A DNA stretch of 64,000 nt from Leptidea sinapis (GCF_905404315.1 NC_066273.1:7192001-7256000), one strand, 5' to 3'. Positions 10,837-22,439 are shown, numbered from the stretch's first letter. Numbers and translations: made by a program. Notes: generated by a model not told the origin, from the letters alone.

Positions 10837-11384
10837 TCTATATATAAAATTCTCATATCGCAGTGTTTGTAGTCAAACTCCTTCGAAACGGCTTGACCGA
10901 TTCTCATGAAATTTTGAGTGCATATTGGGTAGGTCTGAGAATCGGACAACATCTATTTTTCATCCCCCTAAATGTTAAGGGTGGCCATGTCAGACTTTTT
11001 TTTTATTTTTTTTTACATTTTTTTTTAAATTTGTTTGATTGATGAGTCAGCATTAAAAAATACATATAACTTCAAAGTTTCACCCATCTACGATCAACAG
11101 CTTTCTTCCTCGTACCACGAAGCTGTGGAATGAGCTTCCGTGTGCGGTGTTTCCGGGACGATACGACATGGGTACCTTCAAGAAAAGGGCGTACACCTTC
11201 CTTAAAGGCCGGCAACGCTCTTGTGATTCCTCTGGTGTTGCAGGAGAGTGTGGGCGGCGGTGATCACTTAACACCAGGTGACCCGTACGCTCGTTTGTCC
11301 TCCTATTCCATAAAAAAAAAACAGACTTTTGTATCGCGATTTTAATATCGGCAATATAACGTTAGCTAGTATACTATATATTAA
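10837..11384 (+). mobile_element. Helitron, Hel-2 family, split by a LINE-A tail
   Basis: Starts TCTATATATAAAATTCTC exactly after the CTAG of the preceding Hel-1. It carries the Hel-2 body to 11100 and resumes after the LINE insertion (11101-11321) with actttt gtatcgcgattttaat and a terminal gttagCTAG near 11378-11384. The LINE insert is flanked by AACAG on both sides. Confidence 0.65.
11101..11321 (+). mobile_element. LINE-A 3' end, inserted in a Helitron
   Basis: About 220 bp matching the last part of the 55-kb element, starting at the codons for FLPRTTKLWNELP and ending in a run of ten A. The 5' truncation and A tail are as expected of target-primed reverse transcription. AACAG precedes the insert and follows its tail, a likely short target duplication. 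Confidence 0.75.
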
Positions 11385-12514
11385 TAGGAAATGATATATA
11401 GATTTTTGACAAGCTCGTTGAAATATGCTAACATAGTATGTTAATGTTAACTTAAAATAAAATATAGGTAAGCAATTTGTTATTTTAAGTTATTTGCCTC
11501 ACTTTTTGGAATAAAATATATAAATTCACGCTACATACCGATATTTTTGGATGATGCGTGACTCGAACACGCGTCTGTGATTGTGGTATGATTGTTCTGA
11601 AAAGTTGAACAAACATGCGAAGTATATGTTTCATCATTCGGATGGTTGGCTAAAAAACTAAAGCACTGGGGCGTATCCCTAGAGGGTTTGAATACCGCTT
11701 TACACTTAAATTTGGTAATGTTGGTATAAATTAGTTATTAGCTATCCGAAGTTTTGGAATAAAATAAACTTGTATTATATATAGATATATGATTGATATG
11801 TATCATATGAAGTATTGTGCCTTTTTTTAGATGTACTTAAGGCCACCATTAATTATAATAAGTACTTATTATATTATATGTAAAACTTATTAAAATTTCA
11901 TTACTTGGGTTGTTTAAATTACCGCGATCTACACACTAAAATGATCACCTGAGCCTGTAGGCATTTTGGTCTTTTGTAGGCAAATGCGTATATAAAAAGA
12001 AAAAATAGAGATAACTGCATAAATACATTGTTCGCAAAGGTAAGAAAGTTAATTTTTAGCCTCAATACACCCGATATTAATTCAATTTAGGAAAATTAAT
12101 TGGCAGTACCTATTTGACATAACTACGTAAATTGAACGCATTAAGCCATTCGATGTTTAGTCGACAGACTATTTAAAAGCTATCCAGTATTATATAAACC
12201 AGGTTATTCAAAGTCAAAGTCAAATAAACATTATTTAATTAGGTTTAAATTAAGCGCTTTTGAATCTTCACTAGATTTAGATAGATTTTTTTTTTAATTA
12301 CTGAATCTATTATAATATGCTCGAAAAATGATTGAGTTAGTAATGGATTGCCATACAGTGTTTCTGGCCATATATTAACGTAAGAAATAAATGACGCACT
12401 TTCGCCTTTTCTGAGCAGGTGTGGTATAAAATCCATTTTCTTTATACCTTGGTCGAAAGTACGTCTCTGTGGTATCAATTTGAGAGTACGAAGTCTTTGA
12501 TTTTGTAATTGATA
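11385..12514. other. No gene; LINE-like 3' tail near 12205
   Basis: At 12205-12235 the complement reads as the tail ttgactttgactttg, a type of simple-repeat LINE tail, and the minus-strand frame at 12245-12478 may be the decayed end of its protein; the match is weak. Upstream sequence is featureless. Confidence 0.3.
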
Positions 12515-13066
12515 GCCCCTGGGCCCTTACATTGCAGTGCCGCTCAGGATTCCTGAAAAACAAATATTCTGAGCGGCACTACAATTGCGCTTGTCCAATT
12601 CGAATTCAAATATTTTTATTTAAAATAGGATTCAAAATCACTTACTGAAAAGAAAAGACCTGAGAAGAACGGACGCAAGAAATTCACCGGGATTTTTTTA
12701 ATAAAACTATGGTTAACAATGTAATATGTACAATAAATATTTATAATTAAAGAGCCTGAGGGTGTTCGCTTCATTTCCAGTATGTTATAATAACCTTTCC
12801 CACACAAAATTCTTTGTAAGTTTCGTAATGCATTTGTTGTAAAACATATGCAATAAATAAAAGACTTACTAACTCGACTTAACCGAGTAGTAGGTATAAC
12901 AAGCTTATGTTTGTTCCTCGTGTTAACATTGTGATTGTCACAGTTATCTTGAGACATAGTATGTTAAGCCTCATTTGCCCAGTAATTTCACTAGCTACGG
13001 CGGCGCCCTTCAGTCCGAAATACAATAATGCACACCACATTACTGCTTCACGGCAGAAAATGGCGC
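12515..13066 (-). mobile_element. Retroposon A, interrupted by LINE-B
   Basis: The complementary halves of retroposon A flank an insertion: 12515-12598 includes the palindromic gtgccgctcag...ctgagcggcac, and 12946-13066 continues with ttgagacat and cccagtaatttcactagct. The A-tail side is missing or decayed. TTGTC occurs at both insertion borders. Confidence 0.65.
12599..12945 (-). pseudogene. LINE-B reverse transcriptase C-terminus and tail
   Basis: On the minus strand a frame contains HNVNTRNKHKLVIPTTRLS and SFIYCICFTTNALR, then LCGKGYYNI, typical of the end of the reverse transcriptase protein in a Jockey/CR1-type LINE. A 3' tail with tcaaatatttttatt follows. The copy is 5'-truncated. Other copies are at 16203, 26395 (plus strand), 30370 and 49185. 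Confidence 0.65.
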
Positions 13067-13177
13067 CAAGTGATGATATATGATATGTGCAAGTCTACAA
13101 CTACGCACCCGTCACTAGTGCCGCAAATGTTGGGGAGGCATATTTTTTTTTTCAACCGACCGGCTATAAAAAATTGA

Positions 13178-13398
13178 GGCTTTCAGCCGTTTTCAATAAC
13201 GTATCTCTAGTTACGGATACATTGCTGTCACCGTTTAATGACAAGATCGTATCTATCCATAGTTATGTCCAATATAGTTATAGTCCAATGCTTTATGTCG
13301 ATAGGTTATTGAAATGTAAATAAGCGTAAAAGGATAGATTTGTCTACCTCTAGTAAGTCAAACTAAGCATAGATAGGTTATTGAAAACGGCCGTTAGC
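13178..13398. mobile_element. MITE G
   Basis: Inverted ends share a perfect ccgttttcaataac core (13186-13200) with its reverse complement at 13376-13392, within longer imperfect repeats (gctttcag / cgttagc). About 220 bp, non-coding. The open frame 13087-13323 is a product of this sequence, not a gene. Confidence 0.55.
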
Positions 13399-13796
13399 CG
13401 AGTGCATAACGACGCGCAGTGCAGGTATGTCAAACGTTCTACCCTACTAGTGTAATTTACTATTGTAACGTTTGTGTCGCGTGTTACAATGTTTTGCTAT
13501 TGAATAATTTCAACGAATAACTAAACGAGCCAGTTAAGTTTAAGCATATTTATTTTTCTCATTAATATCATAACGTCACTTACATGATAACATAAAAAAC
13601 AAGTAATAATTTGTTTACCGTTCGTTACGTATCTATAAGGTTGGAGTTCACCAACTTAAAATATACTTCTTCACAGAATACATATACAGTAGCTGTCGTA
13701 TTACAAAAAAATATTATCGGTTTAAATGCATTAACACTGACACTGATGTTTCAAATAATATATTTTAGCCAATTAGAATTGATATGTCAAATCAAA
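13399..13796. other. No feature seen
   Basis: Mostly AT-rich; no coding signal. Confidence 0.4.
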
Positions 13797-14055
13797 ATCT
13801 AATCAAAATCAGTTTATTCACGTAGGTCACGGAAATGACACTTATGAATGTCAAAAAAAATATATTTTTGTTATTGAATCTACCGATACTTCGTAAAGGG
13901 TTGAGCTAATGAGAAGAAGTAGCATGAAACTCATTGCCACTCTTTTATATCAAGATTTACATTTAAGTACATCGATTTACAAATCATTTCAAATTACAAT
14001 ATACTATGTTAAATGTAAAATGATGCAACAGACACACTCAAACGTCAAATAGTGA
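13797..14055 (-). mobile_element. Retroposon C, copy 1
   Basis: Non-coding 3' end of an unidentified LINE or SINE, read on the minus strand. It includes agtggcaatgagtttcatgc and ends in repeats of a TGATTTTGATTT type. Nearly the same sequence is at 23640-23915 and 36535-36775. Confidence 0.6.
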
Positions 14056-14185
14056 CAGTTAAATTATATTATGTACATGGCATCAAAAAGGCTATAATAA
14101 ATATTCAAATTACGCTCCGAATTCAATTTGTACCATTGATATTAGTAATTCGTTTGCTAAAATATTTTTTTTTCGTTCTATGTAT

Positions 14186-14672
14186 TGGTCATTGATTATT
14201 GAAGTGAAACTTCTTTAGAATCGTTGTGATTTGAAGCTCGATGAAACGAAACAACGAGACAATAGAGACACAAATAGGTAAATAATGTATAGGATTCAGC
14301 CGGCGAGAGAATAAAGATAGGAATCATTATAGTGTTTTGGTACCAGGCGATCATAGTTGAAGAAGAGATTGTCTTATGTATGACGCGAGTATACCGTAAT
14401 ATATTCTGACGTCATGCGTTCGACCTAGACACCAGGAGAACATCAATATGGTAGCGGTGATAGTAATGTCTTTCATAGCGGCTGAAATCATGCTTCATCC
14501 TAGCAACATGTACCAGGACTTCATATGCAGTGTAAATTTTGCATCGGATACAGCGATTCCGTTGATTGAGTTTTTGGACGCCAAATTTCATTTTAAAATG
14601 TGCAGCAGTCGCACACTATCAACAACAAGATCAATGACGCAGTATTCGTCTTGAAGCCAAAATGTTTGAAGG
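14186..14672 (+). repeat. Repeat D, copy 1
   Basis: About 490 bp shared with 39480-40030 (same strand) and 27656-28008 (opposite strand). The start gaagtgaaacttctttag and, in the 27.6-kb copy, the far end gtttcacttc are inverted, as in a DNA transposon. Shared internal blocks include gacaccaggagaacat and catatgcagt. The short open frame 14448-14654 is not conserved as protein. Confidence 0.6.
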
Positions 14673-14819
14673 AAGATACGGCAAAAAGCGCGTATACCTT
14701 TTTGAAAGGCCGGCAAAGCTCATGTGTTTCCTCTGGTATTGCAAGATTATTTGGACGGCGATGATCACTTAACTTCAAGAGACCCGTACGCCGATTTATT
14801 CTCTTCTTCCACAAAAAAA
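14673..14819 (+). mobile_element. LINE-A 3' tail
   Basis: Starts aagatacggcaaaaagcgcg and ends with a short A run. It is diverged from the 55-kb element. It interrupts repeat D, which continues past this point in the 39.5-kb copy. Confidence 0.65.
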
Positions 14820-15254
14820 TTCAAACTAAACACTCGTAGGGATCGCTGTAGTTCTATCCTTGATGAATGGTGAACTAATTTAGCAATGTCTTGCGACAAC
14901 ATGTCTAAGTTTATTATGTAACAATATTTTATGAAGATTTGAAATAATTCTTGAGAAACTATTGACGGAAAATCTTTGAATTTGAAATTTGCAATCAGCA
15001 CTGTCATTTCCTCGTAATAACGTCGGCACTTATTTCCAAACGGAAATTGTAAAAGCATTAAGCACAAACACCTAATCAATCAACTGAGCCAATCTAGATA
15101 TATCTCCACTTGAATATGTTGCCGGTTTCACGAGTGGGTCAGTACTGACCAAGCTGTGCTTTCCTACTATATTACTTAACTTTATTTTTGTGAATATAAA
15201 TTCTATTTTTATTTATTTATTTATGATTACAGGTAACAAGATGTAAACAGTACA
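14820..15254. other. No feature seen
   Basis: The frame 14765-15079 (minus) is not recognisable and overlaps the LINE tail. Confidence 0.35.
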
Positions 15255-15488
15255 TAAAAAAGTGAAGCAGTTATGTGTAAGCATTACTATGTTTGGTCTG
15301 AAGGGCGCTAATGAAATTACTGGGCAAATGAGACTTAACATCTTGTCTCGAGGTGACGAGTGCATTTGTAGCGCCGCTCAGAATTTTTCAATAATAGTGA
15401 GCGACACTGCATTGTAATATGGGCAGAGCGTATCAATTACCATCAGCTGAACGTCATGCTCGTTTCTTCACTTGCTTTCATAAAAAAA
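15255..15488 (+). mobile_element. Retroposon A, 5'-truncated
   Basis: Starts within the family at gtgaagcagttatgtgtaag, retains cagctgaacgtc and ends with A's. The internal hairpin is damaged. Confidence 0.65.
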
Positions 15489-15874
15489 TTACATCTCAAA
15501 GGCATATTTTATGTACATATTTAAAGTGAGTTGCCTACTTTAGATATTTTTTTAATTTTCACCTTTAAATTTATCAATTTAATAATGATAAAAACATATA
15601 CAGCAAGCGGTTTAAGATGCAAATACTTACATATAATATTATAGATAATTCTACTAAGTTACAAGCCCGCCATTGTTAAGTAGTCTCAAGCAAGCTTACA
15701 AAGTCAAAGGTTTTATATTTCTAATCACGTAAGGCTCTATCGTTTCGTACCGTCACAAAGGAGTATCGCTTTCCCTTAATCTGTTTAAATATCATAATAT
15801 TGTAGAACAAACTTGAGGTTTTGATATTATTTGGTTTCACCGGTTTTGCTATTGCAAATTAGAGTATTTAATAT
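15489..15874. other. No feature seen
   Basis: AT-rich spacer between two retroposons. Confidence 0.4.
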
Positions 15875-16176
15875 GACTTTTTTTTTATGGAATTGGAGGA
15901 CAAACGAGCGTACGGGTCACCTGGTGTTAAGTGATCACCGCCGCCCACATTCTCTTGCAACACCAGAGGAATCACAAGAGCGTTGCCGGCCTTTAAGGAA
16001 GGTGTACGCGCTTTTTTTGAAGGTACCCATGTCGTATTGTCCCGGAAACACCGCACAAGGAAGCTCATTCCATAGCTTTGTAGTACGAGGGAGAAAGCTC
16101 CTTGAAAACCGCACTGTGGAGGAATGCCACACATCCAGATGGTGAGGATGATATCCTAACTTGTGGCGTGTCGTGC
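15875..16176 (-). mobile_element. LINE-A 3' part
   Basis: Complement of the 55-kb element from the codons of LGYHPHHLDVWHSSTVRFS to the A tail (T run at 15877-15886). Minus-strand frames at 15935-16240 and 15868-16134 are the same protein end in two frames. A TA microsatellite lies at 16180-16202. Confidence 0.75.
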
Positions 16177-16202
16177 TTTTTATATATATATATATATATA
16201 TA

Positions 16203-16380
16203 TCATATTTTCTGGGATTTTGTTGTAAAAGCATATACATCGCCCCTCATAACATTTACTAATTCGACTTAGCCGAGTAACAAACCAGGAACATACATAA
16301 GCTTATAATGCCCACCATTATAAGTTTATGTTTGTTCCTGGTGTTAACATTATGGTTATGACAGTTTCTAACAAATTCTC
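16203..16380 (-). mobile_element. LINE-B fragment
   Basis: Carries, on the minus strand, the codons for NHNVNTRNKHKLI as at 12.9 and 49.5 kb. It contains an extra partial duplication of the tataagtttatgtttgttcc region (16285-16335). Confidence 0.6.
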
Positions 16381-16494
16381 TTATATGCCTATGTACATAC
16401 ATAACATAACCAAGAATATATTGAGAGGCAACAGTCAAGATGTTCCTTTCTATAATTTTTTCTCGCAATGATATATATATTATACTAGCTGAGA

Positions 16495-16925
16495 CAGCAA
16501 ATGTCGTATTGCCAAATAAAGTAATAAAAAAATCAATAAATAAAATTTTTGAGGTATAACAAATAGATGTCAGATCTACTAAATATATCATACTTGAATT
16601 ATTATTGTGCTCGATTGCCATCTTAGCGGATTTGTGGATGGAACAGAATAATATAAAAATCGCGATACAAAAATAGTTGTAGATCGTAGACGTGTGAAAA
16701 GTTGAAGTTGTATTTATTTCTCAATGCTGAATCATAAGAAAAAAATTGTCAAAAAAATAACAAAAACATATTTAGGGTGACCCTTATCATTTAGAGGTAT
16801 GAAAAATATATGTTGGCTGATTCTCAGACCTACCTGATATACACACAAATTTCAAACAAATTGGCTCAACCGTTTCGGAGGAGTTTAGTAACAAACACTG
16901 GGATACGAGAATTTCAATATAAAAT
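16495..16925 (-). mobile_element. Helitron, Hel-2 family
   Basis: CTAG (complement) at 16495-16498, and the Hel-2 body including the complement of gaaacggttgagccaatttg near 16855-16885. The part 16560-16680 is shared with 53110-53220 rather than with the 6.5-kb copy, indicating two subfamilies. Confidence 0.55.
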
Positions 16926-17278
16926 ATTATAAAGAATAATATAAAACATAACATTTCAGCTTGAACACGATTAAACTAATTTCCTCATAACGTAATATCT
17001 TTCCTCATTCAGTAACTATGTATTAAGTAATAATAATATCTACACTTTCTTTGCGTGACACAGTTGTCGCTTTGTTCCAATAACATCATTATTTATCATA
17101 TATATACTCTTTTGTATGCTGTGAACAAATCTACAATCTTTGATCAATTATACGTCTAGATACATTATGACAGCTGTAAAAATTGAGTTTAGAAATCGCT
17201 ATTTTCACTTTCAATCCACGCACACAAACACAAAGTGTCATACAAATCGCGAGTGTAAGACGCAGCTTGTCACGCACA
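16926..17278. other. No feature seen
   Basis: May include the lost 3' part of the mariner that follows, but no motif of it can be read. Confidence 0.35.
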
Positions 17279-17575
17279 CTAAATTGTTGGTAAGGTAACG
17301 TTAAACCATGTCGCTAATTCCTGGGTAATTTGGCTCGGATCGGCTTCCACCATCTCTTTCAATTCATTGTTATTCACCTGTGTGGGCGGTCTTCCACGTG
17401 ATTCGTTCTTCAAATCAAAGTTTCCATCACGAAAGCGTTTAAACCAAAATCGCACGGTGCGTTCATTAGCAGTCCCCTCTCCAAACGCAACATTGATATT
17501 GCGAGCTGTTTCTGCCGCGTTTGTTCCGCGTCGGAATTCGTTTTCAAAAATCACTCGAATTTTCGAAAAGTCCAT
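17279..17575 (-). pseudogene. Mariner transposase, N-terminal 98 residues
   Basis: The minus-strand frame begins MDFSKIRVIFENEFRRGTNA and contains GEGTANERTVRFWFKRFRDG, RGRPPTQVN and DPSQITQELATWFNVT. This is the two-helix-turn-helix DNA-binding half of a mariner transposase (known to bind the inverted repeats). The frame is intact but stops at 17279, before the catalytic D,D34D domain, which is absent. Sequence beyond differs, so the element is truncated at its 3' side. On the 5' side (17576-17800) an upstream leader ends near ggggttggagtatgaaatcg (complement of 17735-17766), a candidate inverted repeat end. This is a different mariner lineage from the one at 34.3 kb. Confidence 0.8.
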
Positions 17576-17589
17576 CTTTCTTGTCTAAG

Positions 17590-18309
17590 CTGAAAAATAA
17601 ACAACTCAATCAAACGAATGTTACAAATTTTTTAAAAGAAGAACTACATAGGTACAATTTCAACAAACAAAAAGAGTTTCACTCAAAAATATCAAACCAT
17701 AAAGGTTCTATGTCAATTCGTAGTACCTATTATACTAAAACGGCGATTTCATACTCCAACCCCTATTATTATCAGCATGGCAGTGTGTCTTCATCTTTTT
17801 CTTCGTATATTTATGTATTAAGCTCAACTTGTTCACTACATTTTAATACTGTTTAAGTGTAACATTTATGAATAACTAATAACGTTTTTATGTCGGTCAT
17901 CAATTAAAGAAGACGCGTTTATGAATGTGAAAGCTTTAAATAACTTGGATTTTATGTTAAGGTGGAATTAGGATCGACAATAATAATATTAAATATTTAA
18001 TCAAGTCTAAAATATACAACTATATTACATTATTCATTACGATCTAGCCTTAACTTAGGCATTAACATAAACTGCTATATCTAGTCTATCGATTAAACTA
18101 AGAATGTGTCCATTAACACATTTCCTAATGTCTCTATTATGGGAAAGTCACACACTAACATATTACATACATACACTAATTAACTAGCACTACACTAACT
18201 CAAAAGGTTTTGTTCGTTTTAGTCTTCTTACTATATCAGTGTTGTCAAGGAGCTGGATTGCCTCGACATTCACGTGATGGATTATACTCTGATTGTAACA
18301 TATAAAAAA
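17590..18309. other. Mariner leader, then no feature
   Basis: 17590-17770 is probably the 5' untranslated part of the mariner. 17780-18309 shows nothing recognisable. Confidence 0.35.
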
Positions 18310-18647
18310 TCTTCCTATCTCTGGTTGTAGTATATGGACCGGAACCACTGCTACCCATACCTCATGCCCAAATCAAAACATGGCTGCGCACAGTAACTGA
18401 AGAAACTCACTTAAAAGAATGGCGAAAGAAGCATCTATTGACCATAGGTGTTACGGACAGTCCTTTATCCAGGGGATTCATGGAGGCAGAAACGCCATTG
18501 CGTGTGGTTACAGAGTGCAACAACGTGGCCGAACAACGGGCACAAATTCTCCAATCTCCAGTATCGCTCCCTGATGCCTGCAGCAGTCTGAAAAGGCTGC
18601 TATCTTTCTGGGATGGTACGCATACACTGGCCCAATTAACAGGCTAA
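18310..18647 (+). pseudogene. LINE ORF2 C-terminal fragment (RNase H-bearing type)
   Basis: The open plus-strand frame reads VVYGPEPLLPIPHAQIKTWL, then KEWRKKH and GVTDSPLSRGFMEAETPLRV, ending in LKRLLSFWDGTHTL. The last part is the C-terminal zinc-knuckle region of RNase H-containing LINEs (I/R1-like group), where CxxC normally follows DSPL; here the cysteines are replaced (SRGF). An internal deletion seems to join the RNase H end to this region. The fragment cannot be functional. Confidence 0.6.
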
Positions 18648-18900
18648 GTGCACAAACAGCCCAGTCAATCTAACTAACTAACGAACCTACTCTGGCCTCT
18701 AGAAAACTAGAGTTACTTCTAAAATTGGCATTGTACGTTCGATCCCTTTGTTAAATCATCTGGCGACTTGGGATGTATTACTTATCTTTTGAACTCTGGT
18801 ATTTTCTTTCTTTGAGGTGAGCCAATAGCCCGTTGCCCCTCTCTAATATCAGCTTATATCTTTATACTTTATTGAAACAAAACAAATCTTATATCTTATA
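18648..18900. other. No feature seen
   Basis: If 18901-19138 is an exon, this contains its branch-point and pyrimidine-rich tract (ctttctttg, gcccctctct). Confidence 0.3.
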
Positions 18901-19138
18901 GCTGCTCCTTCGACTGCCGAAGACAGCATGCGTCGCAAATATGTCGGTCTCAGTGAGACAAATCTTTGTGCCATTTGGTCCCGAGACACTTGGCCCGTGG
19001 CGCGGAGAATGTACAAAGTACTATCTTCGCGCCTCAATAAGGCTACTGGAAACCCATGCGCTGGCAGCTATTTCGGTAAACGGATTAGCCTAGCTATCCA
19101 ACGCGGAAATGCTGCCAGTATTATTGGTACGCTTCATC
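18901..19138 (+). CDS. Candidate internal exon, unknown protein
   Basis: An open frame of about 79 codons starts AAPSTAEDSMRRKYVGLSET and continues through WSRDTWPVARRMYKVLSSRL and GKRISLAIQRGNAASIIGTL. It is clearly more GC-rich than its surroundings. It follows a plausible acceptor (tcttatatcttatAG|CTG) and runs into a possible donor (atc|GTAATG at 19139; an alternative GTACGC lies at 19127). It lacks transposon motifs, and no second copy is in the window. I do not recognise the protein. It could be a host exon, a relic of a processed gene or part of an unfamiliar transposon. Stops follow within 35 bases of the donor. Confidence 0.35.
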
Positions 19139-20086
19139 GTAATGATAATTTTAATTTTATATTATCATAGGATTGTAGATATAGATATAAGATTTTTTTT
19201 CTTATATCTTAAATGTTATAAGTTTCAAAATTCCAGAGTGAATTCAATAGTTTCCAGGCGACGTGAAGAAATAAAACTCATTCCAGCAAGAATGCATCGA
19301 ATATGTAAGAACAAATTGGTTCGCTTAATTTACTCTATATAAGTTAAGACTTAGCGTTCCTGGATGCAAGAATAACAAGAAATTATTCATTATGTCGGCT
19401 TTTCATGTCCATTTACAGCTTATCAATCCTATCGGGTGTGTGACGATGTCTGAATTATTCATTGGCTGCGTCCGTCAACTAGCGTCTATTAAATGCGAAA
19501 TAGTGGTTTGGTGTGGCTTCCTATGTATTAAGTATGGAAACTTTACAATTTATTTGATATTATTTACTTATTAAACTAATAATTTTAAGAATATTGAGTC
19601 ATTTACTTACACTCGGTATACATACTGATTGGAAAAAAGATTTAATGAAAATAATAACCAGGCACGTAATAGTTGGGCTTTCTCACGACGAGTTCCATTT
19701 ATATATACTACATTTATAATTGTATTTTTTATATATTTTTATCATAGCGGAACTTTAACATTTTAATTATTATGACGGGTACATAATATTGTATATATAT
19801 AATAACGATATTATATAACACGATAAATCTATACATGTAAATAAAATTAGAGTGTCTGTTTGTAATATTGAAATAACTGTTTTTTTCTTAATGTAAATGA
19901 ATATATATACGGTACATATACCAAAATAACATTTTTACAATTTTTGTCTGTCTGTCTGTTTGTTCCGGCTAATCTCTGAAATGGCTGGACCGATTTTGAC
20001 GGCACTTTTATTGGCAGGTAGCTTATGTAATAAGGAGTAAGTTAGGCGTGTTAGTTAACCTTCAGATACTGAATCCTAAAAACAGA
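19139..20086. other. No gene seen; Helitron-like phrase at the end
   Basis: 19850-20040 contains tgtctgtctgtctgtttgttccggctaatctctgaaatggctggaccgatttt in pieces; the phrase ggctggaccgattttgacgg is typical of lepidopteran Helitron or LINE bodies. Ends cannot be defined. Confidence 0.35.
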
Positions 20087-20380
20087 CAACCAGTGAGAGG
20101 CTCCTTTGCACAGGATGCCGGCTAGGTTATGCGTACCACAACGGCGCCTATTTCTGTCGTGAAGCAGTAATGTGTAAGCATTACTGTGTTTCGGTCTGAA
20201 GGGCGCCGTAGCTACTGAAATTACTGGGCAAATGAGACTTGACATCTTATTTCTCAAGGTGACCAGCGCAACTGTTGTGCTGCTCAGAATTGTTGTGTTT
20301 TTCAAGAACCCTGAGCGGTACTGCATTGTAATGGAAAGGGCGTAACACTTACCATCAGCTGAACGTCCTGAAAAAAAAAG
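20087..20380 (+). mobile_element. Retroposon A, near full length
   Basis: Starts ccagtgagaggctcctttgc and ends in A9. It includes the imperfect hairpin (tgctgctcag / ctgagcggta) and cagctgaacgtcc. Non-coding, about 295 bp. No tRNA-like promoter boxes are seen, so it may be the 3' end of a LINE or an unusual SINE. Confidence 0.75.
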
Positions 20381-21529
20381 AGTTTTTATATATGTAATAT
20401 CAGAAAGAGAAGCATTTGTGTTAACCAGTTACAACCTTTCCTATTAGACATTTGTTCATTCTAAAACTATTTAGGACTACAGTATCAATTAATCTGTCAA
20501 GTTGCCAATGCCTTTATCACAAGTACAAGTCAGTAAGCATTATTCACTCTGTTTGAATATTTGTTGATCTGCAGAATGGCAAATATTTGAAACTAGATCA
20601 CGAGTTACTTATCGAGCTGAATGCAGTCTCCGATCTGCAACAGTGTCTACAATGTAAATATGATACTGTCTAGTGCCTGCCACGGTTTCTCTATAATCAA
20701 AGCTGAAATTATTTACCGGGGACGCTGGGAGATTGTATTGTTCGGTTTTACCCGGGCGATAGGATTGAAACTTAACAACAATCTAGGCTTTATTGTATCA
20801 AAGAAAGCTCTTACTTTCCATCTCATCTTGTTTAGTATTAAAGAAATGTTGTTTGTGATGGCTACTTTTATCATGGCATAAAAAATCTGATATATAATAT
20901 ACAAAGTTAAGAAACATATGAAAAAATTGGCAATATATTGTCCTAAATTACTAGAATATGTTAATATACATACATCCTCGCAACATGCCACGTAAATCTA
21001 ATTATTGTATGTTTACACATGACTTAATACTTAACACTCAGTATTTCATTAATTTCATTTATTTATTATTAATTATAATTACACACATTGTTCTTCATGC
21101 CTGATATCAATTTACAGAGTCAGACTCAAAAACAGAAACAATGAGGCACCTTCAATTTATTAAATTCCTCTGGATGGCTCACTAGGACATCCTGTGCAGA
21201 GCCAACCAGTGATTACCGTCTGTTATGTATTTTATTTAATGATAAAATTATATATAAAAAAAAATATCACAATAAAACTTAAGTAATTGTATTTTAGGAG
21301 TGCCTACGTACTCTTTTGAAAAACCGCGTCCTCGACATACCAAACAAGGATCGGTCTGGAACAGTGATAAACTAAACAGCCTTAACTGTGAAACAAACAT
21401 TTATACTATAGAAATATAGATAGGGACTTAAATTTTAATAAGAGAGCAAAAGGAGATACAAAATAATTATTTTAAGACTGCATGTACAAAAATGTAGACC
21501 TGTGCAGTCTTATAATATTATTAGCCTAG
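20381..21529. other. No gene seen
   Basis: The two frames at 20621-20881 and 20713-20991 lie on opposite strands over the same DNA and show no known motif. 21115-21235 holds an unrecognised, less AT-rich segment. Confidence 0.35.
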
Positions 21530-21815
21530 GGAAACTCTCTAAGAAAAAAGCGATTCACTCAATTGTATGAAACGTGCATTCATTGACAGATTGACAGGTG
21601 ACAGCTATAATCTTGTAAAAAACGGAAAAAGCCGAAATGTACTACGTTTTAAGCAACTGTGTGCTTTCAAACATAGCCGAATTATACTTCGTCGCCATAT
21701 TGTAATTACAATTTCAAACTTAAGTCAAAAATCAATGCACGCTTAACTAAACTAAAATTCAAATTTTTACTTCGGCAGTCCCGCTTATTACATTGTATTT
21801 ACATCCTCTTTTAAA
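21530..21815 (+). repeat. Repeat F, uninterrupted copy
   Basis: About 285 bp from gggaaactctctaagaaaaa to tttacatcctctttt. The reverse-complement copy at 29490-30155 contains the same segments split by a retroposon A insert. Non-coding; class unknown. Confidence 0.6.
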
Positions 21816-22439
21816 ATAATAGTACATTTTTAAATTATTGAATTAAAAATAATTGTAAATTTTAAATTTAGAAATTGAACGCAGAAAGCAGTTTGACAAT
21901 CTTTCTAAAAAGGCTGACACATCGTTGTGTGTATATTGTAATTGCCATGTTTATCAGAATATTTCATATACAAACAAAAAACAAATGAAGTAATGAATCA
22001 TGATAATATAACGTAAGAAATAGTCTTAATATAGATACAGGGTTGTTGGAAAGGACTGTACGACGTTTAAGATGATGCTTGTCAGAAGCTAATATGCATT
22101 TGAAAAGACAGTGCTACAAACATGGCCGCGTGCTTAATGAATAACGCAAAGAGCTTGGTAGAATATCAATGAAATAACAATAACATATTGTGTGGTATCT
22201 GTGCTTGATCTGTAGCAAACTGATCATAACCTTTAAAGAAGAAATACATGCTTTTCAGTTATGTACAATGTACATGTAACCTAGAAGGACTACTAAAGAA
22301 AGTATGGAAGAAAGATTTGAATAATGGCCATAAGTTTAATATAAAACTCGAATGAGTTTATGGGTTGTGCAAGAGTTATGGCATTGTAAATGTAATTTGC
22401 TCATAAAACATTAAATAAATAAATAATAAGGCCCGGTAT
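21816..22439. other. No feature seen
   Basis: AT-rich; ends with a short TAAA repeat that adjoins the next MITE. Confidence 0.4.

Noticed and set aside
13087..13323. 78-codon frame at 13.1 kb
   Set aside because: It lies across MITE G and its flank and is not conserved in any other copy.
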